Notes under the pieces: generated by a model
Databases searched by the model: none
What the model was told of the DNA's origin: nothing
Seen by the model: only the letters and a program-made list of their open reading frames with translations
In this document: positions 1-9,723 of the stretch, one piece after another
How positions within the stretch are numbered: the first letter of the stretch is position 1
How the letters are laid out: each line of letters starts with the position of its first letter
Assembly (NCBI GenBank): GCA_903995115.1
Contig: LR877168.1
Coordinates: 247,001 to 311,000, forward strand
Source of the DNA: Angomonas deanei
Lineage: Eukaryota; Euglenozoa; Kinetoplastea; Trypanosomatida; Trypanosomatidae
Length of the DNA stretch: 64,000 nt
Direction of reading: 5' to 3'
Translations under genes and position numbers: made by a program

Positions 1-279
1 TAAGGACTGTCTCAAACCGACCAAACGCTCTCTCTTTCTCGTTCATTTGGTGACTTTCTCTTTTTATTACTACTAGAAAACTAAGAATAAAGTGGGGTAG
101 AAGAAAAATTCATCCCGAAAATTCGCTCCCACCACAGTGAAGTTTCGTTGTGTTCATTATCCACGCTTTTTTGATTCAATTTATGTGAAGTATTATCACT
201 GTTAGATTTAATCTGTGCCCGCACTTTTTTTTTTTTGAAAAAAAAAAAAAAAAGAGAAATACTGACGTACTCATCTCGA
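1..279. other. Left-edge intergenic DNA with a T12-G-A16 tract
   Basis: No gene is seen here. It is the 3' side of the minus-strand gene that ends at 280. At 225-253 twelve T are followed by a single G and sixteen A, a near-perfect A/T palindrome. On the minus strand this gives a T16 run, which could be the polypyrimidine tract of the next minus-strand gene to the left. That gene lies outside the window, so this is inference. Confidence 0.5.
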
Positions 280-765
280 CTAGCTGACTGGCAACGGGCT
301 ATTTTTCAGTTTTTCAAAATCAAACCTGCTTTCCTGGCATTGCTTTACCTGATCCATGACAAACTGGAGCCAGGCCAGCTGTGCGACGCCCTCTCTGCAA
401 TGATGGGCTTGTATTTTTTTCAGCTCATACTCATAGTCCTCAATCGCAATGCAAATCCTATTTCTGATTAACATGCCGCGACACGTGTATACAATGCCGA
501 AAAGAGCTACACCCATGCTGATGGCAGGTGGCAAAGGTCTGGCATAGTACATGGAATTACGAAAAATATTTCTCGGGCCCCACAGCTTGAAAGTGGCCAG
601 AACGCTGGCCGTGGTAAACGTCACGCAACCGAAAAAGTATGGCCACATAAGACTTTGGTGGTGTGCCAAACCTTCTATTCGAGTGGCTACATTCCGTCTT
701 TGGACAGCTGATATTTCGCTGACATACTCCGAAAACCTTTTCCTGTCGCTCGAATCGGTTGACAT
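280..765 (-). CDS. Small two-helix membrane protein, unknown function
   Basis: 161 residues read from the ATG at 765. An in-frame extension to 960 is open, but it crosses the purine-rich stretch at about 790-860, which on the minus strand is a polypyrimidine tract suited to trans-splicing, so the start at 765 is preferred. A polar, basic N-terminal 35 residues leads to two hydrophobic segments at about 40-59 and 80-99, then a charged helical tail containing YEYELKKIQ. No family is recognised. Size and layout would suit a mitochondrial inner-membrane or ER protein. It follows the 77-residue membrane protein in the leftward transcription unit. Confidence 0.6.
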   Translation of the reverse strand: MSTDSSDRKRFSEYVSEISAVQRRNVATRIEGLAHHQSLMWPYFFGCVTFTTASVLATFKLWGPRNIFRNSMYYARPLPPAISMGVALFGIVYTCRGMLIRNRICIAIEDYEYELKKIQAHHCREGVAQLAWLQFVMDQVKQCQESRFDFEKLKNSPLPVS

Positions 766-969
766 GTTTTCTAGTCTAAAAACAAAAGGTAAACACCTGA
801 GAAATACGGGTAAAAGAAGAGAAAAGGAAAGTCGTGGTGACTCACGGCGCGGGGGGTCAAGAAAGAAACGGGAGATGATACTCAACAGATGGTCCAGCGC
901 GGCCAACGTAATAAAAAAAAAAAAAAGTGGTGTCGACGGGATGCACAGTGATTTCCCCACACCTGTGCA

Positions 970-1203
970 TTAAACAAGAGCGGCATCGTACTTCCTGTTT
1001 CTTCGCCGAACATTGGCCTTTACCTGGGACCTATTGGTAGTTATAGCCATGGGTACTTTATTCTGGAAAACAAATCGTCCGTTGCCATCAGTTTCTATTG
1101 CGGACGTTCCTCTGTAGGCATCGGGAAACAAATACGGTATCACGAACTTGTACATGATAAAGAGGAGACTCACTAGCACCAAAAACGACACAACGCCGCT
1201 CAT
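970..1203 (-). CDS. 77-residue single-pass membrane protein, unknown function
   Basis: This short protein starts at the ATG at 1203 with a hydrophobic anchor at about residues 4-26, then a soluble tail of about 50 residues that ends strongly basic (NVRRRNRKYD). On the minus strand the ATG is preceded by a long C/T tract (top-strand purine run at about 1240-1265), as expected for a trans-spliced gene. It is the first gene of the leftward unit, next to the strand-switch region. The family is not recognised. The anchor plus basic tail could suit an ER or mitochondrial accessory subunit. Confidence 0.55.
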   Translation of the reverse strand: MSGVVSFLVLVSLLFIMYKFVIPYLFPDAYRGTSAIETDGNGRFVFQNKVPMAITTNRSQVKANVRRRNRKYDAALV

Positions 1204-3381
1204 CTGTCCTGCTGTTGTTTTTTCTACGGATGGGAAGTTCCTATTGAGAAAAAGAAAAGAAAGAATGTTAATGAGAATTTAGGGTGCCAGCGTGGCGGCC
1301 TCGCGGCTGCCCACATCACCTCGGGCGCACCCGAAGGAAAATAGGGGGTAAAAACGCTCTTTAAAGAGCAGCGAAGAGTGGCATATTCGCAACAGTGGGG
1401 AGAGAGGCGCGACCGGTCCCATTACCTCCCCCCCGATGGCACTCGAGGAGGCGGGGGGTGGCAACGGCTCCAAAACCGTCACAAGGGGACCGCTGGTGAT
1501 GGGCCAAGGACCACCCCGCCCCACCCCACGCCGATCCCCGAAAGCCGAACGGGGGCAGGCAAGAACCCCCCGCAAACCCGGGAGGGCGCCCGGAAACGGG
1601 GCGCGACACACCCCCTCTTTTTTTTTTTAACTCCACGCCCCCAAAAAAAAGCCGGCGGCTTCCCCCAAACAGGTTGGAAGAACCGGTGGGGGGCACAAAC
1701 ACCAAAAATCACACGGAAACGGTATAGCGATCTGCCACCGCAATGGACAGAAGCACCTTTCGCGAAGGTTCCGCGAAGCGTAGGAGCGGAAGCCAGGTGT
1801 GGTAGACGGACATTCGAGGGCCGCCGCCAAGGCCACGTGCCACGAAAGAAACCATCGCCGGAGGGCAGCCGACCGGCAAAAGAGAACGGCGGTCCAGCCG
1901 CCCCCCCGCCCCCCCCCCGACAATAACCAGAAAGGGACCGAACCAACGAGGCCGCCTCCGCCAGCGGCTGCGGCCCAAGATCCGGAAGCACAAAGCCCCA
2001 AACGGCGAAAAGAAAACCGCCCGGTCCGGAGGGAACGAAACAAAGCAACGCCGCCGGACAACCGAACAGCGGCGGCAAAAGGAGTTGCTTGACCCCGCCT
2101 TCGCTCATCGGCAAGGGGCCTGTGGAAAGGCGCGCAGGGTGACAAAAGCCCCCGGGCGCACGCGTTTGCCGTCACCTTTTTCAAAAGCGGAAAGTGGAGC
2201 GCGAGGGAGGACACAACGCCACCAGCGCCGCCCACGCCAGGCACGCAAAACCGACCACCCGATTCCCCCACTATCCCGCGGAAACGGCCGGAACCCAAAA
2301 CACCCATTGCGAAGACTGCTCCGCCTCGAAAGGGCCGGTGGTGGTACGAAACGAGTTGCCGACACTTCGAACGTTCTTCGCGGACAGGGACCTTCCCAAC
2401 CGCGGGCAAACCCATCCCTTTTCAATAAGCCGCCCCACCGCGACAGCAGCGAAGAGGTTAAAGTCCTTTGGCCCGAGGGCTGGGTGGGCTGGGCCGTCCC
2501 TTTCCCTTTCCGCTGTAGCAAAATGGGGGCCGCCACAGCCGCCGTCCGCAAGAATCCGTGGTGCGGGGGCCGGGGGGGAGACGGCGGCCCGCCTTCGCAC
2601 CCACCCCCGCCCCTACCCCGGAACAACAGGCATCCGAGCATCCGGAAAGCGCGCCGCCCCCGCGGCCACCCGGCTTCTGCGGTGTGAGGATGAACGCGCG
2701 GCGACATAACGGCGGTGCCGGGGGTGGCCTTTCCGGGCGTCCGCCACGCCGGCCTGTTTCGGCCCGGCCGGGTTTGCTTTTGGCGCACCACCTTCCCCGC
2801 AGGAGGGCCGCCCCAGCAACCCGCTGTCGTCCCCAGCGCCGGCGGGAAAACCTTTTTTGACCATGGCACCAGCCGCCGATCGAGGAGGCACGGCGAAAAA
2901 CAAGCAGAATCTACTGAACTTTTCCGGGATACGCCCCCTGCCTTTTCCAAAAAACGAAGCCCTTATTTCGATCCATTTGCGCCATCCGCTTCCTACCCCT
3001 TTGCGCGGTCGTATTTTGAGCCAACCACCGCAGCCCGACGGACCCCCTTCTGGAGGTAGGGACGGCCGTGCCCCGGACTTAAAAAAAGCATGCGGCGGGG
3101 GGGGAGGAAACCGACCGCCCACTTTGTTCATTTGCCCAAACTGTCCAGAAGAACCTGTCTCCCACCCAACGCTGGCGGGCCCCCCAAAAAAACAAGGAGG
3201 GCCGCCAGGAAGATGGGCAACTTTTTTTTTTATTGAGACAAGCCGCTCCAGAACACCGGGGGAACGCGAAGGGCCCCCAACCTCGGCTGGGAACGTTTCC
3301 GGCCCCCCGGTGTCCCCACTTCCCGGCCCCACAAATGGGCACCGCCGCTCTGCTATATGCAGTTCCCCACCCGGCAAGTTT

Positions 3382-3404
3382 CCCGACATGGAACATCTGT
3401 CGGG
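3382..3404. repeat. Inverted repeat at the skew switch point
   Basis: CCCGACA at 3382-3388 and TGTCGGG at 3398-3404 are perfect 7-base inverted copies separated by 9 bases. They sit where the strand composition of the spacer flips from C+A to G+T. A 7-base match could arise by chance in GC-rich DNA; the location is what makes it notable. Confidence 0.4.
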
Positions 3405-4596
3405 GTCTTGGTTTTGGGTCGGTGTTGGCTCCGGCTTTGTCGCCGGACCGAGGTGTGTTCAAAGTCCTTTTTGCGCCAGGAAATTGGGAGTTGCGCACCT
3501 TTCGGGGGTGGTGGGGTTACACCCTAAGAAGCGGGGCGGCGACTGATAAAAGCTTTAAGAATTGTTGCGCCCTGCCTTGCTTTTCACTTGTTGAGGTGGT
3601 TTGTGGGTGTCCTTTCGACTTTTCCAGCCCTTTCGTATTCGTTGGAAAAGTTGTGAACGTTTTTGAATTAGATTCCCGTGCGGCGGGAGTCCCCGTGGAG
3701 GTTTCGGTTTAAGTGCCTTTTACAGGGAGGCTAATTTCTTTTGTTTGTTGTCTTTTCTATAACACTTTGACGACGGAACGACGGACGGATGGCGTTTTCC
3801 GGCCTCGTGCCAACCCCCCTTTGGGCGCCCCGTTTGTGTTCCGTGGTCGCGCCCTTCCGGCATCCCCGGAGGGGCTTCGGGTCAGGAAACCGGAGGTGTG
3901 GGCGGCGCCGCGGGTGGCCGGGATTATGGGTTTCTTTGGTGTTGGAGGACTTTGGCGCTGGAGGAAATTCGTCCCCGACGAACTGCCTATCGGGCGGCGG
4001 GTCCCTTCTTCTCGCGGTCCGACCGGGTGCGTTTCTCGGGCGCGGGGGTCTCGACGGATGATGCTCCCCTCCCCCCTGACCGGGGCCCCGTTTTTTGTTA
4101 CCCGTGGACTTGGCCAATGGCCTCCGGGGGCCTTTTTTTTTGCTTTGGCCCTTAACATGGGGTGCCGTCGCCCGCCGGCGGTCATCCCTGTTTGGCGGAC
4201 GCGTGGCTCTCCCCGAGGGTTTAAAGTTGCACGGCGTGCCGTGCCACCTCTGGGCGTCGAGCCCGTCTCGGTCGGGCTTTAATTCCGGGGATCCGTGTCC
4301 CGCGTCCAACCGCCGTCCTTGCTTCGCTTTTGGTGTCCCGCGCTCTGCGCCTCGCCCGCTCCGTGTTTTTGGTCCTGCGTTTGGCTCCGCCCAATTTGCC
4401 GTGTCGGGGCGGGCTCCGGGGCCAGGATGGGACGGGACGCCCGCGCCACCACGCGACGTTCCGCATACCCCAAATACACCTCGCAGGGGCCGCCCCCCCA
4501 ACCACCGTTTTTTTGAATTTGTTTCCCCCGCGCTTTCTGTTTTTTCGCGGCTCCAGCTAGTATTCTCCCTCACTTTCTTCTCCGTAGAAGTCAGTA

Positions 4597-4619
4597 GCTT
4601 CTTTTTTATTTATTTCAAG
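4597..4619 (+). promoter_or_regulatory. Probable trans-splice acceptor of the TSR1 gene
   Basis: A T-rich pyrimidine tract ends in CAAG with the AG at 4618-4619, 7 bases before the ATG at 4627. It would be the first acceptor of the rightward unit. It is inferred from the general kinetoplastid pattern; no spliced-leader site can be seen directly. Confidence 0.45.
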
Positions 4620-4626
4620 CTTAAAA

Positions 4627-6912
4627 ATGGCACGCAACAAACAGCACAAGCAACGGTTTAGCTCCAAACATACGATCGCGGATAAAGAAAAAGGTCGCCA
4701 GGTCAACACCAGCGTGAAGAAGGGGAACAGAAATGTGAGTCCAGCAGAACTGAAGAAAAGGTCGAAACAGGTAGCCGCCGCACATCACGCCAAAAGAGTG
4801 CAAACAGCCCTCCAACAGAAGCGGCTGGGTAGTGTGGGTGGCATTCCGAAAATTGTTGGTCTCATTCCGGCGAACGAATCCGGCAACACAGAGGAGGTTC
4901 TTCAACTTCTATGTGGGTCCCTAGAGTACGAATACAAAGGCTACCAACACCCGTTTACGGTGAGCTCCAAGGAGAAACGCGCTTCTTTCACGTTTATTTG
5001 CGAAAAGAATTGCAACGATCAGGACTGTCTCGACGTCTGCAAAGTCTCAGACTTTGTGATTCTCACCCTGGATGCGTCACAATCTGTGCAGCAAACCATA
5101 CAGGAAATGCAGGACTATCGTTCACCAGATATGGACGAAACTCATACTATAGCAACCACCTGGTTTAGCGATGTCGGGCTGTGCATCACCGATTACACCA
5201 GAGATTTGATCACCGCAATTAATTCCCAAGGCGCTCCCAACATCTTGGTAGCCATCCAAAATCTTCATACTTTTTCGGAGACACAGCGCCAAAAGGTCCT
5301 CAAGATCCACCAGAGATATTTTCTGTCAGTTCTTCACGATTCAACCAAGGTAGTCTCTATCATTTCCCAAGAGGACATAGACGGAGCGATCCGACATCTT
5401 CTGGTCGCCAAGCCGAGGATACTGAAATGGCGGGATCAACACCCATATATGGCGGTGGAGGAGTGTGCGTACAATCAGGAAAGCAGAGAAATGATAATTG
5501 GAGGTCATCTAAGAGGTATGAACTTATCTGCCACACAACTCATTCACATAACAAATCATGGAACGTTTCAAATTTCAAAAATAGAGGACGCGTCCGGCGC
5601 GGTGTTGGAAGCCTCAGAAGTGGAGCAGCGAGAATCGTTACAGCATGTTCAGGCCAGTTCTACACTTGCCGACGAGGGACTGCCGACGGAGGCGGACGTT
5701 GCTTTCCACGAAGCAAATGGCGCTCCAAACTTCTTGAATAACAACAACGACAATACTTACGAAAATTACGCCCCGGATTATCCTGAAATGATGCCCAACG
5801 AAGATATTATTGATATTGATGCGGTTTCCTATCGTACTGCGCAAACAGACATGGATTTTCTCAGGGCTGAGGACGTTCTAAGACTCGAGCGGATGACTGA
5901 CGAGGAGAGATACGCGGAAATTGAAAAGCTGCGTGAGATGAGCGAGGAGGAGGCTTGGAACCCCGACGTTGTCGATACCCCAGTGAACCTTCCTGCCCGA
6001 CAAAGATTTGCCAAGTACAGGGGACTGAAAAGTTTTGCCACAAGCAAGTGGGACCCGACGGAGAATTTACCCCCGTATTACGCGTATATTTATAAACTTC
6101 AGGGATATTCGAGGATTCGCCAAGCCGCCATCGATCTTTGCGACGACGGAATTGCGTGCGTTGGGCAATATATTCGCATAACGCTAGTTGATGTTCCCCC
6201 ATCCGTTCTCAATAACCGAGGTGATTGCCTGCTTATTGCCTCAGGGCAGCTGGCAAACGAGCAGAAGTGGTCTGTGCTACATTTCCGCGTTCAACGCTGC
6301 TCTGAGTTTGATGAGCCGATAAAATCAAAGACACCGATGCTCGCCCACATCGGATTTCGAAAATTTTACGTCTCTCCGCTATTCAGTGAAGTAACTGCTG
6401 GAGATAGATCAAAGTTCTCCCGCTTCTTCCATGAACAAGATAAATTTAGTGTCGCCAGTTTCTTTGGGCCGATTTCGTTCGATCCTTCCCCGATCCTACT
6501 TTTCCAGGTCCCTTCCTTAGAAGAACAAAACGAAGGAAATCCTTTGAGGTTGGCGTGCTTCGGAGGTGCTCTCCCCCCCAACCCAGACTTGCTGTTGCTC
6601 AAACGAACCGTGCTGACCGGCAGAGTTGCTGTGATTCACAAGAAGCAAATTGTTGTTAAGTATATGTTTTTTAACGAAGATGACGTAAAGTGGTTTCAGC
6701 CGGTGGACCTGTACACCAAGTTGGGACGTCGCGGAAAGATCCTAAAGGCAGTCGGCACCCACGGATTGTTTAAGGCCGCCTTAAATGACCAGGTTATGCA
6801 GCATGATGTAGTATGTATGGATTTGTATAAACGTGTGTTTCCGAAATGGACTACCATACCTTTCAGCATTGGGGAGATAGCAGACGACGGAAACAATCAA
6901 TTTGAAGATTGA
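4627..6912 (+). CDS. TSR1: TSR1, GTPase-like factor of 40S ribosome maturation
   Basis: 761 residues. TSR1 belongs to the BMS1/TSR1 family and binds late pre-40S particles, where it blocks early joining of translation factors. The N-terminal 60 residues are very basic and end in the family's HHAKRVQ-type helix. A degenerate GTPase-like domain follows, then an AARP2CN-type segment at about 240-310, an acidic middle part (about 340-440), and the DUF663/BMS1-TSR1 C-terminal domain from about 450. The hallmark end is present: GTHGLFKAALNDQV, then a D-V-V-C-M stretch and LYKRVFPKW near residue 737. No P-loop was seen, which is normal for TSR1 and separates it from BMS1. Length matches the family (about 790). 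It is the first gene of the rightward unit. Confidence 0.92.
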   Translation: MARNKQHKQRFSSKHTIADKEKGRQVNTSVKKGNRNVSPAELKKRSKQVAAAHHAKRVQTALQQKRLGSVGGIPKIVGLIPANESGNTEEVLQLLCGSLEYEYKGYQHPFTVSSKEKRASFTFICEKNCNDQDCLDVCKVSDFVILTLDASQSVQQTIQEMQDYRSPDMDETHTIATTWFSDVGLCITDYTRDLITAINSQGAPNILVAIQNLHTFSETQRQKVLKIHQRYFLSVLHDSTKVVSIISQEDIDGAIRHLLVAKPRILKWRDQHPYMAVEECAYNQESREMIIGGHLRGMNLSATQLIHITNHGTFQISKIEDASGAVLEASEVEQRESLQHVQASSTLADEGLPTEADVAFHEANGAPNFLNNNNDNTYENYAPDYPEMMPNEDIIDIDAVSYRTAQTDMDFLRAEDVLRLERMTDEERYAEIEKLREMSEEEAWNPDVVDTPVNLPARQRFAKYRGLKSFATSKWDPTENLPPYYAYIYKLQGYSRIRQAAIDLCDDGIACVGQYIRITLVDVPPSVLNNRGDCLLIASGQLANEQKWSVLHFRVQRCSEFDEPIKSKTPMLAHIGFRKFYVSPLFSEVTAGDRSKFSRFFHEQDKFSVASFFGPISFDPSPILLFQVPSLEEQNEGNPLRLACFGGALPPNPDLLLLKRTVLTGRVAVIHKKQIVVKYMFFNEDDVKWFQPVDLYTKLGRRGKILKAVGTHGLFKAALNDQVMQHDVVCMDLYKRVFPKWTTIPFSIGEIADDGNNQFED

Positions 6913-7073
6913 TTTTTTTTGAGTAAGACGTTTTTCTGCGTTTTTTCTTCAAAGCAGCACCTTCTAACTTTTTTTTTTTTTCTCCTTTAATCATTAATTA
7001 TTTAAATCCGGATTAATATTAACTTTAATTGTTTTTCTACTTCGTTTAGCATTTATTTACTGTCCTCCTGGTA

Positions 7074-7095
7074 CCCCGAGTTTAGGTATTCGGGG
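7074..7095 (+). other. Small hairpin in the TSR1-ACAD gap
   Basis: CCCCGA at 7074-7079 pairs with TCGGGG at 7090-7095 around a 10-base loop. It lies in otherwise AT-rich DNA between the TSR1 stop and the next gene, so it would be in the TSR1 3' UTR or the cleaved spacer. No function can be assigned. Confidence 0.35.
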
Positions 7096-7192
7096 CTCAA
7101 GTAATGCTTTCTGTTGAAATTCATTTTTTGCTTTCCCTTCTCCTTCAAAAACGTGGCAATAGTTTTTTTTTTTTTTTTTTCTGTTTGATAAT

Positions 7193-8764
7193 ATGAGACG
7201 TTTCTTATCTCGCTCTACCGGGCGTTTTGTTAGACAGAGTTCGTACGCCGCGGGCTTGTTTTTTTACAAGGTCGCCGGGGAGGAAATATTTCCTTATCCC
7301 TCCCACAAGCTCGACGCAGATGAGTCGGAAAGCTTACAGGGGTTGATTGAGCAAATCAGATCCAACGATAAAGAACTGAGCCTCGTTGGGTCCCGAATCG
7401 CCACAGAGTATGGGGGGTTGGGGCTTAGTCACACTGCCCACGCCCTCCTTTGTGAGGAGGTCGGATCGACTGGCGAGAGATCACTTGTCTCAAATATTCA
7501 GCACTGTGGCGTGTGCTCGTATCTTATTTCGACGGTTGGAAGCAAAGAAGTCAAGGGTAAGTATCTTACGTCAATGTCCGACGGCTCCGTGATGATGGGA
7601 TGGGCTGTTCAGGAGAACAACGGAACAGATCTTAGTATGACCACCTCCAAGGTTGTAAGTGAAAATGGCGGTTACTCATTGACCGGGAGAAAATCGTGCC
7701 CGTTCGCCTCCAACTCGACACACTTTCTCGTCTTGGCAAAGACGCTGACGCAAACCACAACAGAAGAAGGTCCGACGGAGTCCTATCGCAATTCGTTTTT
7801 CATTGTCAAAAGAGATTCTCCCGGAGTGAAGGTTGAAAACGATTCGGTGACTTTTGAAAAGACACCAGTAGAGGACATTGTGGGCGTTGTTGGCGAAGGG
7901 TTCGGAGACGCCCAGGTCGCTCTCTTTACCGAACAGTACGTTTATTCTGCAACGCTTCTCGGCTATCTTAAACGTGTAGTGCAAGAACTCCGTGACACGG
8001 TACCCGACAAATGGGCCACTAGCGTTATTGCATCATGTGCGTGCACCATGTACGCGATGGAGGCATCTCTCTACGCGCTTACGGCCAACCTGGACCTCCC
8101 CACACAGGACAGTCTCCTGGAGGCTGCGTTGGTGAATGCATTTGTTCAGCAAAGCGCGGACGGATGGCTGTCCACGTTGGCAACGGCGACCCCGACCTCA
8201 CCGCAACTGGAGAACTGCTTCCAAGGGGCTCAAGAGGTTGTTAGACTCATGGAACCCGTACACTTTTTGCACGCGACGGCAGCTTGCTGCGGTGTGGAGG
8301 ACTATGGTTTAGTGTTTCAAAAGACATCGTTGATTCAAACCGTTCAACAGCGCACCATGCGTTCCGCAGGAATGCGGGACACCATCCCGATTAAAGAAAT
8401 TGATTGTACTGCGATCGAAAAGGCGATTGTCCGTTTTGGCGACGCTGTAGAAATGACTTTCACTCGGTACAAGTCTCAGGTTTTTTATCAAAGTCTTCTC
8501 GTCAGTCGACTGGGCGAGGCAGCATCTCTCATTTACGCTGCGTCAGCCTGCGCGTCGCGTGCGGCTATGTGCGCGAACAAGCGTTTACCAACGGCCAAAA
8601 GTGAAAAACAACTTGCCACCGCATTCATCGCCTACGCGGCAGAACGAGCATTAACTCTGTGCGACGAGTGCTGCAACGTTGGTCTAACCGCCGACGACTC
8701 CTACAAGCGTATAGCTCTTCAGGTGTGCGAGGATGCTTTCGTGCGATCTCGAAAAGTCGAATAA
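7193..8764 (+). CDS. Acyl-CoA dehydrogenase, probably mitochondrial
   Basis: 523 residues. Acyl-CoA dehydrogenases use FAD to make the alpha-beta double bond in acyl-CoA during beta-oxidation or amino-acid breakdown. The first 20 residues (MRRFLSRSTGRFVRQ...) are basic and lack acids, a good mitochondrial presequence. The N-terminal helical domain includes EYGGLGLS and LLCEEVGS. The central beta domain has the flavin-contact region WAVQENNGTDLS in place of the more usual TEPxAGSD, then SFFIVKRDSPGV. The C-terminal half is divergent and longer than in short-chain enzymes, closer to the VLCAD/ACAD9 layout, and I could not place the catalytic glutamate with confidence. An 18-base T run (7163-7180) lies 12 bases before the ATG with no AG between, so the acceptor is probably the AG at 7161-7162. 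Confidence 0.8.
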   Translation: MRRFLSRSTGRFVRQSSYAAGLFFYKVAGEEIFPYPSHKLDADESESLQGLIEQIRSNDKELSLVGSRIATEYGGLGLSHTAHALLCEEVGSTGERSLVSNIQHCGVCSYLISTVGSKEVKGKYLTSMSDGSVMMGWAVQENNGTDLSMTTSKVVSENGGYSLTGRKSCPFASNSTHFLVLAKTLTQTTTEEGPTESYRNSFFIVKRDSPGVKVENDSVTFEKTPVEDIVGVVGEGFGDAQVALFTEQYVYSATLLGYLKRVVQELRDTVPDKWATSVIASCACTMYAMEASLYALTANLDLPTQDSLLEAALVNAFVQQSADGWLSTLATATPTSPQLENCFQGAQEVVRLMEPVHFLHATAACCGVEDYGLVFQKTSLIQTVQQRTMRSAGMRDTIPIKEIDCTAIEKAIVRFGDAVEMTFTRYKSQVFYQSLLVSRLGEAASLIYAASACASRAAMCANKRLPTAKSEKQLATAFIAYAAERALTLCDECCNVGLTADDSYKRIALQVCEDAFVRSRKVE

Positions 8765-8987
8765 AAATATCATTTAGCCATTTTTTCTTTTTTAAACAAA
8801 GTAAATTTCACACTAAAGTTTCTTAAATAGCTATTAACTTGTCCAAAAACGATGCGTTCCCTGGTGATGTCTGTTCTTTTTCCTTTTCTGTAACCCCGAT
8901 CACCGTTGTGTTTAAACGTACCTCCGCTTTCTACTCCTTTTCTCTCCCTTCCGTCATTAGTATTCCTTTTTTTTTTTTTGCCGAGCG

Positions 8988-9488
8988 ATGATTTCCCGAA
9001 CCCCTTTGTTGGCCTTGAGGCACATCGGCGAGGACTCACCCAAGAAGCATCTTCACTTCGTATTAGAGTCTCGTCTCATGTACGAAAAGTCATTCCGCGA
9101 TGAGTGGATGCGTAGTCTGTGCCAGGCAGTTTCTATCATGGATGAACCGCTTGCCAAGTCCCTCTCGGGCACACGACAGAAGATGTTTCAGAGGAAAGTG
9201 GCGTGTTTCCGGTACAACCAGTTTGGTCTCTTTGACACCCCGTATCAAAGGCTAGCCAACGTGGACAGACACTATGCGGTACAGGGCACCCCCGGAACTA
9301 GGGAGTGGGTTCCGTACGCCAACGTTTCCTCGTGGACAATGAATAAGCTAGTGAGGTCAGGTAACATGTTAGTACACCGAGTTCACTACCGAGGATACGG
9401 GACGGACAAGCATTTAAAGAACGGTGGTTGGGAGCATCGGTGGAATAAGATCATGCAACGCAACGCGCTCCAGTACAACCGCATCTAA
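8988..9488 (+). CDS. Small basic protein, probably mitochondrial, unknown function
   Basis: 166 residues, rich in arginine, tyrosine and histidine, with no transmembrane segment. The start follows a T13 tract by a few bases. The N-terminus (MISRTPLLALRHIGEDS) could act as a mitochondrial presequence. Aromatic and basic clusters (FRYNQFGLFDTPYQR, HRVHYRGYGTD) are typical of small mitoribosome or respiratory-chain subunits specific to kinetoplastids, but no family is recognised. Confidence 0.6.
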   Translation: MISRTPLLALRHIGEDSPKKHLHFVLESRLMYEKSFRDEWMRSLCQAVSIMDEPLAKSLSGTRQKMFQRKVACFRYNQFGLFDTPYQRLANVDRHYAVQGTPGTREWVPYANVSSWTMNKLVRSGNMLVHRVHYRGYGTDKHLKNGGWEHRWNKIMQRNALQYNRI

Positions 9489-9709
9489 TGTTGTCGCTAC
9501 TGTCGGTCGGATCATTCCCCTCCTTTTCACCTTTGTTTTAATTGATTATTACATATAGCATAGTAAGCACGTAATCCCCACTTTCTTAACTGCCTCTTGT
9601 CTTGTGTCTTGAGCAGATGTATCGTGCTCTCTTTCTTTCTTCTATCTTTGCTCACCGTCTCCCTTTCTTTCCCTAGGTCCGCTTTCGAGAAAAACAAAGC
9701 AAAAGCCTC

Positions 9710-9723
9710 AAAAAAAAAAAAAA
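9710..9723 (+). other. A14 leader before the first MaoC gene
   Basis: Fourteen A run directly into the ATG at 9724. The upstream pyrimidine tract with CCCTAG near 9670-9676 would make this poly(A) part of the mature 5' leader. Similar leaders are seen at 18504-18525 and 38314-38328. Confidence 0.5.

Larger units (their letters stand above)
1204..4626. promoter_or_regulatory. Divergent strand-switch region, probable bidirectional transcription start
   Basis: About 3.4 kb separates minus-strand genes on the left from plus-strand genes on the right, with no believable gene inside. It is GC-rich with opposite strand bias on each side. By hand count, 2221-2280 holds C31 G11 A14 T4, while 3901-3960 holds G28 C11 T17 A4. 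The left arm is therefore C+A-rich and the right arm G+T-rich, so the RNA-like strand is G+T-rich in both outgoing directions. The change occurs near 3390. Open frames up to about 280 codons exist on both strands, but they are proline-, glycine- and arginine-rich by-products of composition. In kinetoplastids such regions are where RNA polymerase II starts both ways and often where replication starts. That role is inferred from position. Confidence 0.7.

Noticed and set aside
1279-3389. Several long open frames on the minus strand (up to 281 codons) and matching plus-strand ones in the strand-switch spacer
   Set aside because: They overlap in several frames, consist of P, G, R, A and S low-complexity sequence, and reflect a shortage of stop codons in GC-rich DNA.
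1204-4626. Possible rRNA, tRNA or centromere array in the strand-switch spacer
   Set aside because: No conserved rRNA stretch, no tRNA B-box-like GTTCRANNC with a fold, and no tandem repeat unit was found by eye.
3713-4661. Plus-strand open frames of 188-189 codons just before TSR1
   Set aside because: Same compositional cause. The one ending at 4661 overlaps the TSR1 start and is proline- and arginine-rich without motifs.
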